A model generated the notes under the pieces. That model saw only the letters and a program-made list of their open reading frames with translations. It ran no database searches and was not told the origin of the DNA. From Burkholderiaceae bacterium (GTDB taxonomy: Bacteria; Pseudomonadota; Gammaproteobacteria; Burkholderiales; Burkholderiaceae_E): a DNA stretch of 64,000 nt. Below, in pieces: positions 34,798 through 44,648 of the stretch (position 1 is the first letter of the stretch; the number at the start of each line of letters is the position of its first letter). Position numbers and translations under genes: made by a program. Where the stretch lies: NCBI GenBank assembly GCA_016710525.1, contig JADJVQ010000015.1, positions 1 to 64,000 on the forward strand, read 5' to 3'.

Positions 34798-36006
34798 TCA
34801 GACGAGAACACCGTCACGCCGCAGCGCGTCGATCTGCTCGTCGGTGAAGCCGGCGACCTCGCGCAGCACTTCGTCGGTCGACGAGCCGATCAGAGGCGCG
34901 GGGCGTACAGGCATCGTGCGCGCCGGTTCGATGGTGAATTGCGCGCCGCGCATGCGCTGGCAGCCGATCATCGGGTCCTCGATGAGGCCGTAGTAGCCGT
35001 CGGCCGCGAGATCGGGGTCTTCGATCAGGTCGTCACCGTCGGCGACGACGTGCGCCGGGATGCCGGCGTTCTGCAGCCCGCGTTCGAGCGCGTCGCGCTG
35101 CTGCGGCTTCGTCCAGTCGACGAGTGCCGCATGGAGGCGTTCGCGGCTGCGAAGGCGCCCGAGCAGCGTGTCGAATGCGGAATCGTCGAGCCTCGGTGCC
35201 GCGAGCGAACGCAGCGCGCGCCAGTGCGCGTCGGCGGACGCGTCGATCGCGATCCAGCGGTCGTCGCCCGCGCACGGGAAGGTGCCGCTGGGCGACCGGT
35301 GCGGATCGACGTCGGCCCCGCGACGGGCCGGAACGACGCCGTTGGCGGCAAAGCGGAAGTATTCGGGCAGCAGGAACTGCAGACCGGCCTCGGCCTGGGC
35401 GACATCGATATAACACCCCTTGCCCTCCCGGGAGCGCCGGCGCAATGCCGCGAGCAGGCAGGCGACGACGAAGCGGGGTGTGACGGAGTCGGTCCACGCA
35501 CTGAACGGGCCGGTGGGCGGGCGGTCCGGCCAGCCGACCAGGTGACTCGCGCCCGAGTAAGCGGCGCCCAGCGTACCGACGCCGGCGGCCGCCCGTTCCG
35601 GCCCCGTCTGGCCGAAAAGACAGGTGGAGGCCATCACGAGTCGCGGGTTCTCGGCACTCAGGCTCGCCCAGCCCAGACCCATCCGGTCGAGCGTGCCGGA
35701 CGTGAAGCTTTCGATGACGACGTCGACGTGGCGCGCGAGCGAGCGCACGACCTCGCGACCCGCTTCGAGCGAGAGGTCGATCGTCACGCCGCGTTTGCCC
35801 GCATTGATGAAGTGATACGAGAGCGTGCGTTCCGGGTGCGAAACGGCGTCCACGAACGGGCCGAGCGTGCGCAGCGGGTCGATGCGCTTGCGGCTCTCGA
35901 CCTTGATGACATCGGCGCCGAGGTCGGCGAGGTAACGACCGGTCATGGGGCCGACCATGACCCAGCTCAGGTCGAGCACGCGCAAGCCGGTCAACGGTGC
36001 GGTCAT
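34798..36006 (-). CDS. Class III CoA-transferase, catalytic-type subunit (pair 2)
   Basis: The 402-residue protein starts M-T-A-P-L-T-G-L-R-V-L-D-L-S-W, nearly the same as the catalytic subunit of pair 1. It carries the aspartate at exactly the same position (residue 173, S-A-W-T-D-S-V). G-Q-T-G-P-E-R and L-V-G-W-P-D-R are also shared, so the two catalytic subunits are probable paralogues. It begins ten bases after the end of its non-catalytic partner. It would exchange CoA between pathway acids; the donor is unknown. Confidence 0.9.
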   Translation of the reverse strand: MTAPLTGLRVLDLSWVMVGPMTGRYLADLGADVIKVESRKRIDPLRTLGPFVDAVSHPERTLSYHFINAGKRGVTIDLSLEAGREVVRSLARHVDVVIESFTSGTLDRMGLGWASLSAENPRLVMASTCLFGQTGPERAAAGVGTLGAAYSGASHLVGWPDRPPTGPFSAWTDSVTPRFVVACLLAALRRRSREGKGCYIDVAQAEAGLQFLLPEYFRFAANGVVPARRGADVDPHRSPSGTFPCAGDDRWIAIDASADAHWRALRSLAAPRLDDSAFDTLLGRLRSRERLHAALVDWTKPQQRDALERGLQNAGIPAHVVADGDDLIEDPDLAADGYYGLIEDPMIGCQRMRGAQFTIEPARTMPVRPAPLIGSSTDEVLREVAGFTDEQIDALRRDGVLV

Positions 36007-36016
36007 TCGCCTCTCC

Positions 36017-37213
36017 TCAGACGATGCCGTGCGCAAAGAGCGCCTGGATTTCATCCGCGGACAGTCCGACCTCGGCGAGCAGTTCGTGCGTGTGCTCGGA
36101 GAGCGAAGGTGCCGGGCGTCCGGACGCGATCGAAAAGCTGTCGAAGTGCGCGAAGCGCACCGGCGCGTCGATCGATCGGCCGTCGGGCAGCGCCTGGGTG
36201 TCCCATAGTCCGCGCTCGCGGAACTGCGCGAAACGGGCGACGTCACCCATGTCCAGGAGCGGCGCGGCGAAGAATCCGTGCTCGCGCGCCGCGTCGCCGA
36301 TCGCGAATTTCGTCATCGTCGAGAAGGCGAGGGTGAGCGCGTCGATCGTCGCCTGCAACCTTCGCGCCGCATCGGCGTCATCGCCGTACGGAAACCGGGA
36401 CCAGTCGGTGTCGACGACATCGGCCGCCAGCGGCACGCGCGTGGCGACCCACTCGGTCATCCGCCGGGTCAGCGCACCGAACCCGCCCGTGGAAATATTC
36501 ACCTGCACGAACCCATCGCGGCATGCGTAGAACTGCGGCGCGCGGATTCCGACCACCGGCCGGCGTTCGGACGAGCGCTGCGGCCGGGCCTCCCGGGTGC
36601 CCGCGTAGTAGGGCGTGGAGAACGCGCTCATCATCGCGGCCACGCGCATCGACACGCCCACGCGCTGGCCCTCGCCGTCGCGCTCGCAGGCGGCCAGCCC
36701 GGCCAGCACCGCCACCGCAGCCTCGGCGCCCGCCTCCATCATGGCCTGCGGCACGGGGATGGTGAGCGGCCCGCGGTCGCCGTCGCCGGTGTAGTAGACG
36801 GGACCCGCTGCCGCAACGACCGTGCGGTCGGTGAAGGCGACGGCGCGCTTCGGGCCGGTTTCCGAAAAGGGACGCACCGCGCAGTGGACGACGCCGCGCT
36901 GGGTCAGCGACGCGAAATGCGGCTGTTCGCCTTCGATGACGACTTGCGCCGTTTCGGCGAGCTTGAGGAACAGGTCCCGACCGTCGGAGCTGGCCACGTC
37001 GATGGTCACGCTGCGCTTGTTGCGGTTCAGCGCGTGCCAGGTCAGGCCGCGCTCGAGCCCGGCGCGCTCGCCGAGGAACGGGGGCAGGCGGCGCCCTTCG
37101 GCACCGCCGGGCGGCTCGACGACGATGACGTCGGCCCCCAGGTCCGCCAGGATCCGACCGGCCATCATGGTCTGGGATCGTGACACCTCCAGAATGCGCA
37201 CGCCATCGAGCAT
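36017..37213 (-). CDS. Class III CoA-transferase, non-catalytic-type subunit (pair 2)
   Basis: The 398-residue CaiB/BaiF protein lacks the catalytic aspartate and has V-P-Q-A-M at the equivalent place, like the non-catalytic subunit of pair 1. It begins M-L-D-G-V-R-I-L-E-V-S and contains A-D-L-G-A-D-V-I-V-V-E-P-P-G-G. It is the first gene of the minus-strand arm, directly facing the divergent promoter region, and an AGAGGA-type site lies before the ATG. It precedes the catalytic-type partner by ten bases, which supports a two-subunit enzyme. Confidence 0.87.
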   Translation of the reverse strand: MLDGVRILEVSRSQTMMAGRILADLGADVIVVEPPGGAEGRRLPPFLGERAGLERGLTWHALNRNKRSVTIDVASSDGRDLFLKLAETAQVVIEGEQPHFASLTQRGVVHCAVRPFSETGPKRAVAFTDRTVVAAAGPVYYTGDGDRGPLTIPVPQAMMEAGAEAAVAVLAGLAACERDGEGQRVGVSMRVAAMMSAFSTPYYAGTREARPQRSSERRPVVGIRAPQFYACRDGFVQVNISTGGFGALTRRMTEWVATRVPLAADVVDTDWSRFPYGDDADAARRLQATIDALTLAFSTMTKFAIGDAAREHGFFAAPLLDMGDVARFAQFRERGLWDTQALPDGRSIDAPVRFAHFDSFSIASGRPAPSLSEHTHELLAEVGLSADEIQALFAHGIV

Positions 37214-37254
37214 CGGAATCGCTTCCTCTTGAGCCGTTTCCTGAAGCCTAGCAG

Positions 37255-37390
37255 CTCGACAAGAAAGTAACTAGATTGAAATCCAAGATAGTTTCGTTCG
37301 AACCGGAATCTGATCAGATACTTGTACAACACACAGCATGATCGTATGCTGCCCCGACTCGATATCCCGCTCAGAAGGAAGCATTCGGAC
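37255..37390. promoter_or_regulatory. AT-rich divergent promoter/operator region
   Basis: This stretch is markedly richer in A/T than its surroundings. It separates the two divergent arms of the catabolic island. Three short perfect palindromes lie within 40 bases: GTTCGAAC, CTGATCAG and TTGTACAA. A plus-strand promoter may be TTGTAC (37322-37327), a 17-base spacer, and TATGCT (37345-37350). The TetR regulator at 44649 is a plausible binder. None of this is tested. Confidence 0.45.
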
Positions 37391-37804
37391 ATGCGCACCC
37401 TCAAGCCCGATCTGTACACCACCCCGGAAAGTCCGACGTCGGTTCCGGAACTGCGAGGTGGACGATGCCGCTGCGGCTACGTGTTCTTCCCGATGCAGTC
37501 GTATGGGTGCGAAAAGTGCGGCCTAACCGGTGAAGCGGTCACGCCCGCGCTGCTCCGTAGTGAGGGCTCGCTCACGGCCTCGGCCAGGGTGCTGCTGCAC
37601 GCCGCCAAGGACCGTACGCCGCCCTTCGTCGTGGTGGCGGTCCGGCTGGACGCCGGACCGGTCGTGCGCTCCCTGCTCGATCGCGACCGCGCCGAGCAGC
37701 TGCCGATCGGCACCCGGATGCGCGGGTTGTTGACCGAGGTCGGCAAGGCCGACGACGGCGAGGCCATCGTCGACCTGCGATTCACCCCTGTCCCATCCGC
37801 CTGA
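37391..37804 (+). CDS. DUF35 zinc-ribbon/OB-fold protein
   Basis: The 137-residue protein has a rubredoxin-like zinc ribbon at the N-terminus (C-R-C-G-Y-V-F-F-P and Y-G-C-E-K-C-G, about residues 26-46) and an OB-fold after it, with G-T-R-M-R-G-L-L-T-E-V. DUF35 proteins are obligate partners of thiolase-fold enzymes in acyl-CoA and steroid side-chain metabolism. The next gene, 11 bases on, is such a thiolase-fold protein. The ATG at 37391 is chosen because it opens just before the ribbon. It heads the plus-strand arm of the island. Confidence 0.88.
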   Translation: MRTLKPDLYTTPESPTSVPELRGGRCRCGYVFFPMQSYGCEKCGLTGEAVTPALLRSEGSLTASARVLLHAAKDRTPPFVVVAVRLDAGPVVRSLLDRDRAEQLPIGTRMRGLLTEVGKADDGEAIVDLRFTPVPSA

Positions 37805-37815
37805 GCGAGCCGGCC

Positions 37816-38973
37816 ATGACCAAGACCTTAAAAGACCTGCGCCCGGTTTACGTCGTCGGCGCGGGCTGGCACCGGTACCAGCCGCTGACCGACACCACCT
37901 TCGTCACGCTCGGTCTCGCGGCCGTGCGCGGGGCGCTGGCGGACGCCGGCATCGAATACCCGAGCGTCGAGTCGGCGTTCGTCGCCACGGCGCTGCTGCC
38001 GATGGCCCCGGGCCGGCCGATCCTGCGCCACCTCGGCGCCTCGGGCATCGAGCTGATCCACATCGAGAACGCGTCGGCCTCGAGCTCCGCGGCGTTTCGC
38101 AAAGCATGCATCGAAGTCGCCAGCGGCCTCATCGATGTGGCCCTGGTGCTCGGCGTCGACAAGCCCTCGACGTCCGGACCGCGGGGTCGCGCCGAGCGGA
38201 TGACCGGCATCAACAACCTCGCCGACGACGCGATCGTGCCATTCACGCACTTCGCGCTGCTGGCGGACCAGTACGCCCAGCGCTGGGGCGCCAACCCCGA
38301 CGATGTCGCGCGGGTCGCGGTGAAAAACCACCGAAACGGCGCGAAGAACCCGAACGCGCATCGCCAGCAGGTGCGCACGCTCGAGGAGATCCTGGGCGGG
38401 CGCCCGGTCGCCGGCAACTTCACGACACTGCAGTGCACGCCCGTCGGCGAAGGCGCGGCGGCGGTGATCATCGCCTCCGAGGACGCGATCCGCAGGCTGA
38501 ACATCGCCGGCGACAAGCCGGTGCGCGTGACCGGTTCGGCGTCGCGCAGCCAGCGCGTCTATGACGACAACTCGAACTTCGATGCGAACCTCACGTCCGA
38601 AACGACGGAAACCTGCCTGCGCGAGGCGGGACTGAAGCCTGAACAGCTCGACGTGGTCGAGCTGCACGACGCGTTCACGGTCGAGGAGGTCCAGTACGTC
38701 GAGGCGATGGGTTTGTGCGCGCCGGGCGCAGCGGTCGAGCTGCTCAAGAGCGGCGCCTGGGACATCGGCGGAAAGTGCGCGGTCAACCCGTCGGGCGGCC
38801 TGATTGCGATGGGCCATCCCATCGGGCCCACCGGCGTGGGACAGATCGGTGAGATCGCCCTTCAGCTGCGCGGCGCGGCAGGCGCCCGTCAGCACAAGGG
38901 CGCCAAGGTGGGGCTGGCGCACATGGTCGGCGTGGGCGCGGTCTGCTACGTGCACACCCTGCAACGCGATTGA
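37816..38973 (+). CDS. Thiolase-fold protein lacking the nucleophilic cysteine
   Basis: The 385-residue protein matches SCP2-type lipid-transfer thiolases. At the position of the catalytic Cys (usual N-A-C-A-S-G) it has E-N-A-S-A-S-S-S, so Ser replaces Cys. The H-D-A-F-T segment, G-G-L-I-A-M-G-H-P-I-G and V-C-Y-V-H-T-L remain. Thiolase-fold partners of DUF35 proteins, such as Ltp2 with ChsH2 in steroid degradation, act as retro-aldolases rather than thiolases. I infer a similar aldol cleavage of a CoA ester here. Start is ATG 37816, 11 bases after the DUF35 gene. Confidence 0.85.
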   Translation: MTKTLKDLRPVYVVGAGWHRYQPLTDTTFVTLGLAAVRGALADAGIEYPSVESAFVATALLPMAPGRPILRHLGASGIELIHIENASASSSAAFRKACIEVASGLIDVALVLGVDKPSTSGPRGRAERMTGINNLADDAIVPFTHFALLADQYAQRWGANPDDVARVAVKNHRNGAKNPNAHRQQVRTLEEILGGRPVAGNFTTLQCTPVGEGAAAVIIASEDAIRRLNIAGDKPVRVTGSASRSQRVYDDNSNFDANLTSETTETCLREAGLKPEQLDVVELHDAFTVEEVQYVEAMGLCAPGAAVELLKSGAWDIGGKCAVNPSGGLIAMGHPIGPTGVGQIGEIALQLRGAAGARQHKGAKVGLAHMVGVGAVCYVHTLQRD

Positions 38974-39111
38974 CCAGGGCCTTCACCCGACGGGAAGGCA
39001 CGCGCCGGGGCGTCCCGTCGTGCGAACAGGCCCTACCGGGAGCGGCGCCCCACGCCACCCAGCAGACCGATCCGCGAGCCATGACCCGCGGACGACCACG
39101 GAGACAGACGC

Positions 39112-40068
39112 ATGCACTTGAGACAATTCGCGGGAGGAGCCGCCAACCTCGTCGCGACACTGATCGCGGTGTCGATCGTCAGCTTCCTGCTGATTGCGCT
39201 GCTGCCCGGCGACCTCGCCCTGCTGATCCTCGCCGACTCGGCCACGCCGGAGCGGGTCGCGTCGCTGCGCGCCGAACTGGGGCTCGACCAGCCGATGTGG
39301 CAGCGCTACCTGTCCTGGCTGGGCAACGTGCTGCAGGGCGACTTCGGGCGCGGCATCCATTCGGGGGAACCGACACTGGACGTGATCCTGTCGCGCCTTC
39401 CCGTGACGATCGAACTGATCCTGCTGACGCAGCTCCTGGCCCTGGCCATCGCGATCCCGGTCGGCATCTGGAGCGCCTATCGCCGCGGCACGACGTTCGA
39501 CCATGCCACGCTGCTCGTGTGCCTCGCGAAGCTGTCGCTGCCGTCGTTCGTGCTCGCGCTGGGCCTGATCTACATCTTCGCGCTGCACCTGAACTGGCTG
39601 CCCGCCACCGGCTTCGTGGCGCTGAACGAGGGCATCCTCGCCAATCTCGAGAGCATGGTGCTGCCGGTGGTGGCGCTGGCGCTCACCGAGGTGCCGGTGT
39701 ACCTGCGCCTGCTGCGCAGCGAGATGGTCGGCACGCTGCAGCAGAACTTCATCTCGCTGGCGCGCGGCATGGGCCTGCCCACGCGCAGGATCCTGTTCGA
39801 GAACGCCCTGCGGCCCTCGTCCCTGAACCTGATCACGGTCGTCGGCATCAACATGGGTCGGCTGATGGGCGGAGCGATCATCATCGAGACGATGTTCGCG
39901 CTGCCCGGCGTCGGCCAGCTGCTCGTCGAGTCGGTGTATCAGCAGGAGTACCTGATGACCCAGGGCATCGTGCTGTTCGTGGGGGTGATGTTCATTCTCA
40001 TCAACCTGCTCACCGACCTGGTCTATGCGCTGGTGGATCCGCGCCTGCTGCGCGACGCGGGGGCGTGA
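39112..40068 (+). CDS. Dpp/Opp-type ABC transporter permease (DppB-like)
   Basis: This 318-residue inner-membrane permease has six hydrophobic helices. It shows the DppB/OppB N-terminal pattern V-S-F-L-L-I-A-L-L-P-G-D and W-Q-R-Y-L-S-W-L-G-N-V-L-Q-G-D-F-G-R. The EAA loop A-R-G-M-G-L-P-T-R-R-I-L-F-E-N-A-L contacts the ATPase. It forms one half of the transport channel with the following DppC-like protein, which starts one base after its stop. Solute is unknown; the genetic context suggests the pathway substrate rather than peptides. Confidence 0.92.
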   Translation: MHLRQFAGGAANLVATLIAVSIVSFLLIALLPGDLALLILADSATPERVASLRAELGLDQPMWQRYLSWLGNVLQGDFGRGIHSGEPTLDVILSRLPVTIELILLTQLLALAIAIPVGIWSAYRRGTTFDHATLLVCLAKLSLPSFVLALGLIYIFALHLNWLPATGFVALNEGILANLESMVLPVVALALTEVPVYLRLLRSEMVGTLQQNFISLARGMGLPTRRILFENALRPSSLNLITVVGINMGRLMGGAIIIETMFALPGVGQLLVESVYQQEYLMTQGIVLFVGVMFILINLLTDLVYALVDPRLLRDAGA

Positions 40069-40069
40069 C

Positions 40070-40885
40070 ATGCAACGCACGCCACTGCTCCATCGTCTCG
40101 CCATGGTCTGGCTCGCCCTGGTGCTGGCCGCGACGCTCACCGCGCACTGGCTGCCCATCCCGGACCCGCTTTCGCAGAGTCTCTCCGACATGCTGGCCAA
40201 GCCCGGTGCCGCGCGCTGGGTCGGCGCCGACTCGCTCGGCCGAGACGTGTTCTCGCGCACGATCCACGGCTTTCGCATCACGCTGGTCGTGAGCCTTGGC
40301 TCGGTCGCCTTCGGGCTGGCCCTGGGCGGTCTGCTGGGCATCGTTGCCGGCTACTACCGGGGCTGGGCCGAACGCGTCATCCTGATGGGGGTGAACGTGC
40401 TGCTCGCCTTCCCGCCGCTGGTGCTGATCATCGCGATGGTGGCCTACCCCGGCCAGGCGATGGTCAAGGTGATCGTCGCCCTGGGCATCGTGTTCACGCC
40501 GGCGGTGGTGCGCATCGCGCGAGCCAACACGCTGCGTCTGAGCGAACTCGAATTCGTGACCGCGGCACGTGCCGCCGGCATGGGCGACGCGCGCATCATC
40601 TTCCGCGAACTGCTGCCCAACCTGGTGCCGGCGCTGCTGGCCTACGCGCTGCTGCTGGTGGCGGTGGGTGCGCTCGCCGAGGCCGGGCTGAGTTTCCTCG
40701 GCCTGGGCGTACCGCCGCCCGCACCGTCGCTCGGTTCGCTGATGGCCAGCGAGCAGTCGCGCGTGATGGACGCACCGCACGCGGTGTTCCTTCCGGCCCT
40801 GATGCTGTTCCTGACGATCTTCGCGCTGAACCTGGTCGGCGAACAGATCCAGAAGCGCATCGACGGTCGGGCGGGGGCCGCATGA
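40070..40885 (+). CDS. Dpp/Opp-type ABC transporter permease (DppC-like)
   Basis: The 271-residue second permease has the N-terminal D-S-L-G-R-D-V-F-S-R motif, the A-A-R-A-A-G-M-G-D-A-R-I-I-F-R-E-L-L-P-N loop for ATPase contact, and a C-terminal E-A-G-L-S-F-L-G-L-G typical of DppC. I chose the ATG at 40070; an upstream in-frame ATG at 40025 lies inside the DppB gene. It pairs with the preceding permease to form the membrane channel. Confidence 0.92.
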   Translation: MQRTPLLHRLAMVWLALVLAATLTAHWLPIPDPLSQSLSDMLAKPGAARWVGADSLGRDVFSRTIHGFRITLVVSLGSVAFGLALGGLLGIVAGYYRGWAERVILMGVNVLLAFPPLVLIIAMVAYPGQAMVKVIVALGIVFTPAVVRIARANTLRLSELEFVTAARAAGMGDARIIFRELLPNLVPALLAYALLLVAVGALAEAGLSFLGLGVPPPAPSLGSLMASEQSRVMDAPHAVFLPALMLFLTIFALNLVGEQIQKRIDGRAGAA

Positions 40886-40943
40886 GCGCGCCGGGCCGCT
40901 CCCAAGCGCGAATCCTGGAGCACACCGTGCGCAAGGTAGTCCA

Positions 40944-41924
40944 GTGAGCGCGCCGCTGCTGAACGTCGAGGGGCTGATGACCCATTTCGATCTGCCCCGC
41001 GGCGTGCTGCGCGCGGTCGACGGCGTTTCGTTCACGCTCGAGGCGGGCCGCACGCTGGGTGTCGTCGGCGAGTCGGGATCGGGCAAGTCGGTGCTGGCGC
41101 GAAGCATCATCGGCCTGCTGCCGGCCGACCGCACGTTGAAGCCCGCGGGGCGGGTCGAGTTCGCCGGGCGCGACCTGCGCCAGGCGTCCGAGGAGCAGAT
41201 GCGCCAGGTCCGTGGGCGCGAGATCGCGATGATCTTCCAGGACCCGATGACCTCGCTCAATCCGGTGCTGACGATCGGACGGCAGATCGAGCAGGTGCTG
41301 CTGCAGCACACCGACCTGTCCAAGCCGGCCGCGCGCACGCGCGCGGTGGAGCTGCTTGCCGAGGTCGGCATCCCCGACCCGCAACAGCGCGCCAGGGAGT
41401 ACGCGCACCGCATGTCGGGCGGCATGCGCCAGCGCATCGTGATCGCGATCGCGCTGGCCTGCGCACCGCGGCTGCTGATCGCCGACGAGCCGACCACCGC
41501 GCTCGACGTCACGGTGCAGGCGCAGATCCTCGACCTGCTGCGCCGGCTGCAGGACGCCCACTCGATGGCCATGATGCTGATCACGCACAACCTGGGCGTG
41601 GTCGCCGAGATGTGCGACGACGTCGCCGTGATGTACGCCGGCCAGATCGTCGAGCACGGCACGGTGAGCGACGTCCTGCAGCACCCGGCCATGCGCTACA
41701 CCCAGGCCCTGCTCGAGTCGGTGCCGCGCACCGACAGCCCTTCGCACGTGCGCCTGCCGGTGATCGACGGGCAGCCGCCCGACCTGATCGCCCCGCCGCC
41801 CGGCTGCCGTTTCGCGGCGCGCTGCGCGCATCGCTCGGCGCAGTGCGACAGCCAGCAACCGGCGTGGGCATCGGCAGGGCCCGGGCACGGCTACGCGTGC
41901 TGGCATCCCGTGGCGCGCGCCTGA
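40944..41924 (+). CDS. Dpp/Opp-type ABC transporter ATPase (DppD-like)
   Basis: This is a 326-residue ABC ATPase. Walker A is G-E-S-G-S-G-K-S near residue 43, the Q-loop F-Q-D-P-M-T-S-L-N-P, signature S-G-G-M-R-Q-R and Walker B L-L-I-A-D-E-P-T. The C-terminal oligopeptide-transporter extension has C-R-F-A-A-R-C and ends A-C-W-H. It powers transport together with the DppF-like ATPase. The start is a GTG at 40944 (V-S-A-P-L-L-N), 58 bases after the DppC-like gene. Confidence 0.92.
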   Translation: MSAPLLNVEGLMTHFDLPRGVLRAVDGVSFTLEAGRTLGVVGESGSGKSVLARSIIGLLPADRTLKPAGRVEFAGRDLRQASEEQMRQVRGREIAMIFQDPMTSLNPVLTIGRQIEQVLLQHTDLSKPAARTRAVELLAEVGIPDPQQRAREYAHRMSGGMRQRIVIAIALACAPRLLIADEPTTALDVTVQAQILDLLRRLQDAHSMAMMLITHNLGVVAEMCDDVAVMYAGQIVEHGTVSDVLQHPAMRYTQALLESVPRTDSPSHVRLPVIDGQPPDLIAPPPGCRFAARCAHRSAQCDSQQPAWASAGPGHGYACWHPVARA

Positions 41925-41962
41925 AAGGAACCCGACGATGGATACACGCGCACGAGGATCAC

Positions 41963-42991
<1,029 letters not shown>

Positions 42992-43052
42992 GGCGGCGCG
43001 CACACCGATCCCTTCAGACGTGACCACACAAACGAACACGGGAGACGATACG

Positions 43053-44621
43053 ATGACCTCGATCCGCAATACCACGAGCCCGCATCCGCGGCGCCCGCGA
43101 ACCGGCGCCGCGCGCCTGGCTGCCACCGTGCTGGGACTCGCGCTGGCGGCGACCGCCGCCGCCCAGCCCAAGACCGGCGGCACGATCTCGGTGGGCCTCG
43201 CGCAGGATCCCGCGATCGTCGACCCGATCCGCACCGGCACCTTCACCGAGCGGCAGCTCTCGACGCCGGTCTACGAGTCGCTGTTCGACATCGATCCGAA
43301 GGGCCAGGCCGTCCCCTTCCTGGTCGAGAGCTATACCGCTTCCGACGACCTGAAGACCTGGCGTCTGAAGCTGCGCCCGGGCATCAAGTTCCACGACGGC
43401 ACGCCGTTCGACGCCGCCGCGGTGGTCGCCAACCTCGACCGCACCAGCAACCCGGCGAACCGTTGCCGCTGCCTGACGACACTGAGCCTCTTCCAGGGGT
43501 GGAAGGCGCTCGATCCGCTGACGGTCGAGATCAGCCTGAAGGCGTCGAACGCGGCGATGCCGACCATCCTCGCCGACGCGCCAGGGATCATGGTGTCGCC
43601 GACCGCGTTCAAGGCCGACCCGCAGGGCGTCGGGATCAAGCCCGTGGGCACCGGTCCGTTCAAGTTCGTCGAGTGGGTTCGCAACAGCCGCTTCGTGGTC
43701 GAACGCAACCCGGACTACTGGCAAAAGGGCAAGCCCTACCTCGATCGGGTCGTGTTCCGCGGCATGCAGAACACCGAGACCCGCGAAGCGGCGTTCAAGT
43801 CGGGCCAGACCGACATCATCATCCAGCCCACGATGCACTTCATCTCCACGATGAAGAGCGACAAGCGCTACGACGTCTATTTCCCCGCCGGGTTCGGAAC
43901 CGAAGGGGTCTACATGAACCTGAAGAAGCCGCCGCTGGACGACATCCGGGTCCGCCGTGCGGTGGCCCATGCGATGGACCGCGATCTGCTGAACCGGACG
44001 CTGGGCTTCGGCATCTCGACGCCGGCGTACAGTCCGTTCGGCAAGGGCATGTCGATGATCACGCAGCCGGTGGCCGACTACCCGAAGTTCGACGTGGCCA
44101 AGGCCCAGGCGCTGGTCAAGGAGTACGGCAAGCCGGTCGAGTTCACCTTGAGCTACAACAACACGCCGGCGACGCGCCACCTGGTGCAGTCGCTGCAGGA
44201 GATGTGGGGAAAGGTCGGCATCAAGGTCCAGCTCGAAGCCTTCGACCAGAACCGGCTGGTGCAGAACATGTCGAGCAAGCAGTTCGAGGCGTCGATCTAT
44301 CGCTTCACGGGGCGGGCCGACCCGCACACCAACGCGTTCACGTTCTTCCACTCGAGCTTCGCCGACATCAACCCGTCGCAGAACTACGGCGGATACGTCA
44401 GCAAGCGCGCCGACGCGCTGCTGGAGCAAGGCATGACGACGGCCGATCCCGCCAAGCGCGCAGCCATCTACTCCGAGTTCGCCAAGGTGCTGAACAACGA
44501 GGTGCTGCCCTACGCCTACCTGTTCAATGTCAGCGACACCATCGTCGCGAAGAAGCACGTCAAGGGCCTGACGGTGGTGCCCGACGGTCTGGTGCGATTT
44601 GCCGACATGCATCGGCAATAG
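43053..44621 (+). CDS. Family 5 ABC substrate-binding protein
   Basis: The 522-residue periplasmic receptor is of the Dpp/Opp (SBP family 5) type. A Sec signal with a basic N-region and an A-A-A-Q-P cleavage site spans about residues 1-33. The mature part begins G-G-T-I-S-V-G-L, followed by S-T-P-V-Y-E-S-L and L-R-P-G-I-K-F-H-D-G-T-P-F, the family signature. A G-G-Y near the end is also typical. I chose the ATG at 43053, preceded by GGGAGACG, rather than the GTG at 43020. It determines the specificity of the ABC system; the ligand is unknown. Confidence 0.93.
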   Translation: MTSIRNTTSPHPRRPRTGAARLAATVLGLALAATAAAQPKTGGTISVGLAQDPAIVDPIRTGTFTERQLSTPVYESLFDIDPKGQAVPFLVESYTASDDLKTWRLKLRPGIKFHDGTPFDAAAVVANLDRTSNPANRCRCLTTLSLFQGWKALDPLTVEISLKASNAAMPTILADAPGIMVSPTAFKADPQGVGIKPVGTGPFKFVEWVRNSRFVVERNPDYWQKGKPYLDRVVFRGMQNTETREAAFKSGQTDIIIQPTMHFISTMKSDKRYDVYFPAGFGTEGVYMNLKKPPLDDIRVRRAVAHAMDRDLLNRTLGFGISTPAYSPFGKGMSMITQPVADYPKFDVAKAQALVKEYGKPVEFTLSYNNTPATRHLVQSLQEMWGKVGIKVQLEAFDQNRLVQNMSSKQFEASIYRFTGRADPHTNAFTFFHSSFADINPSQNYGGYVSKRADALLEQGMTTADPAKRAAIYSEFAKVLNNEVLPYAYLFNVSDTIVAKKHVKGLTVVPDGLVRFADMHRQ

Positions 44622-44648
44622 GCCGCGACGGACCAGGGAGGTGAACCC

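Noticed and set aside
40882..40947. 22-codon ORF between the DppC-like and DppD-like genes
   Set aside because: It has no homology or distinctive composition, and short frames of this kind are common in GC-rich spacers.
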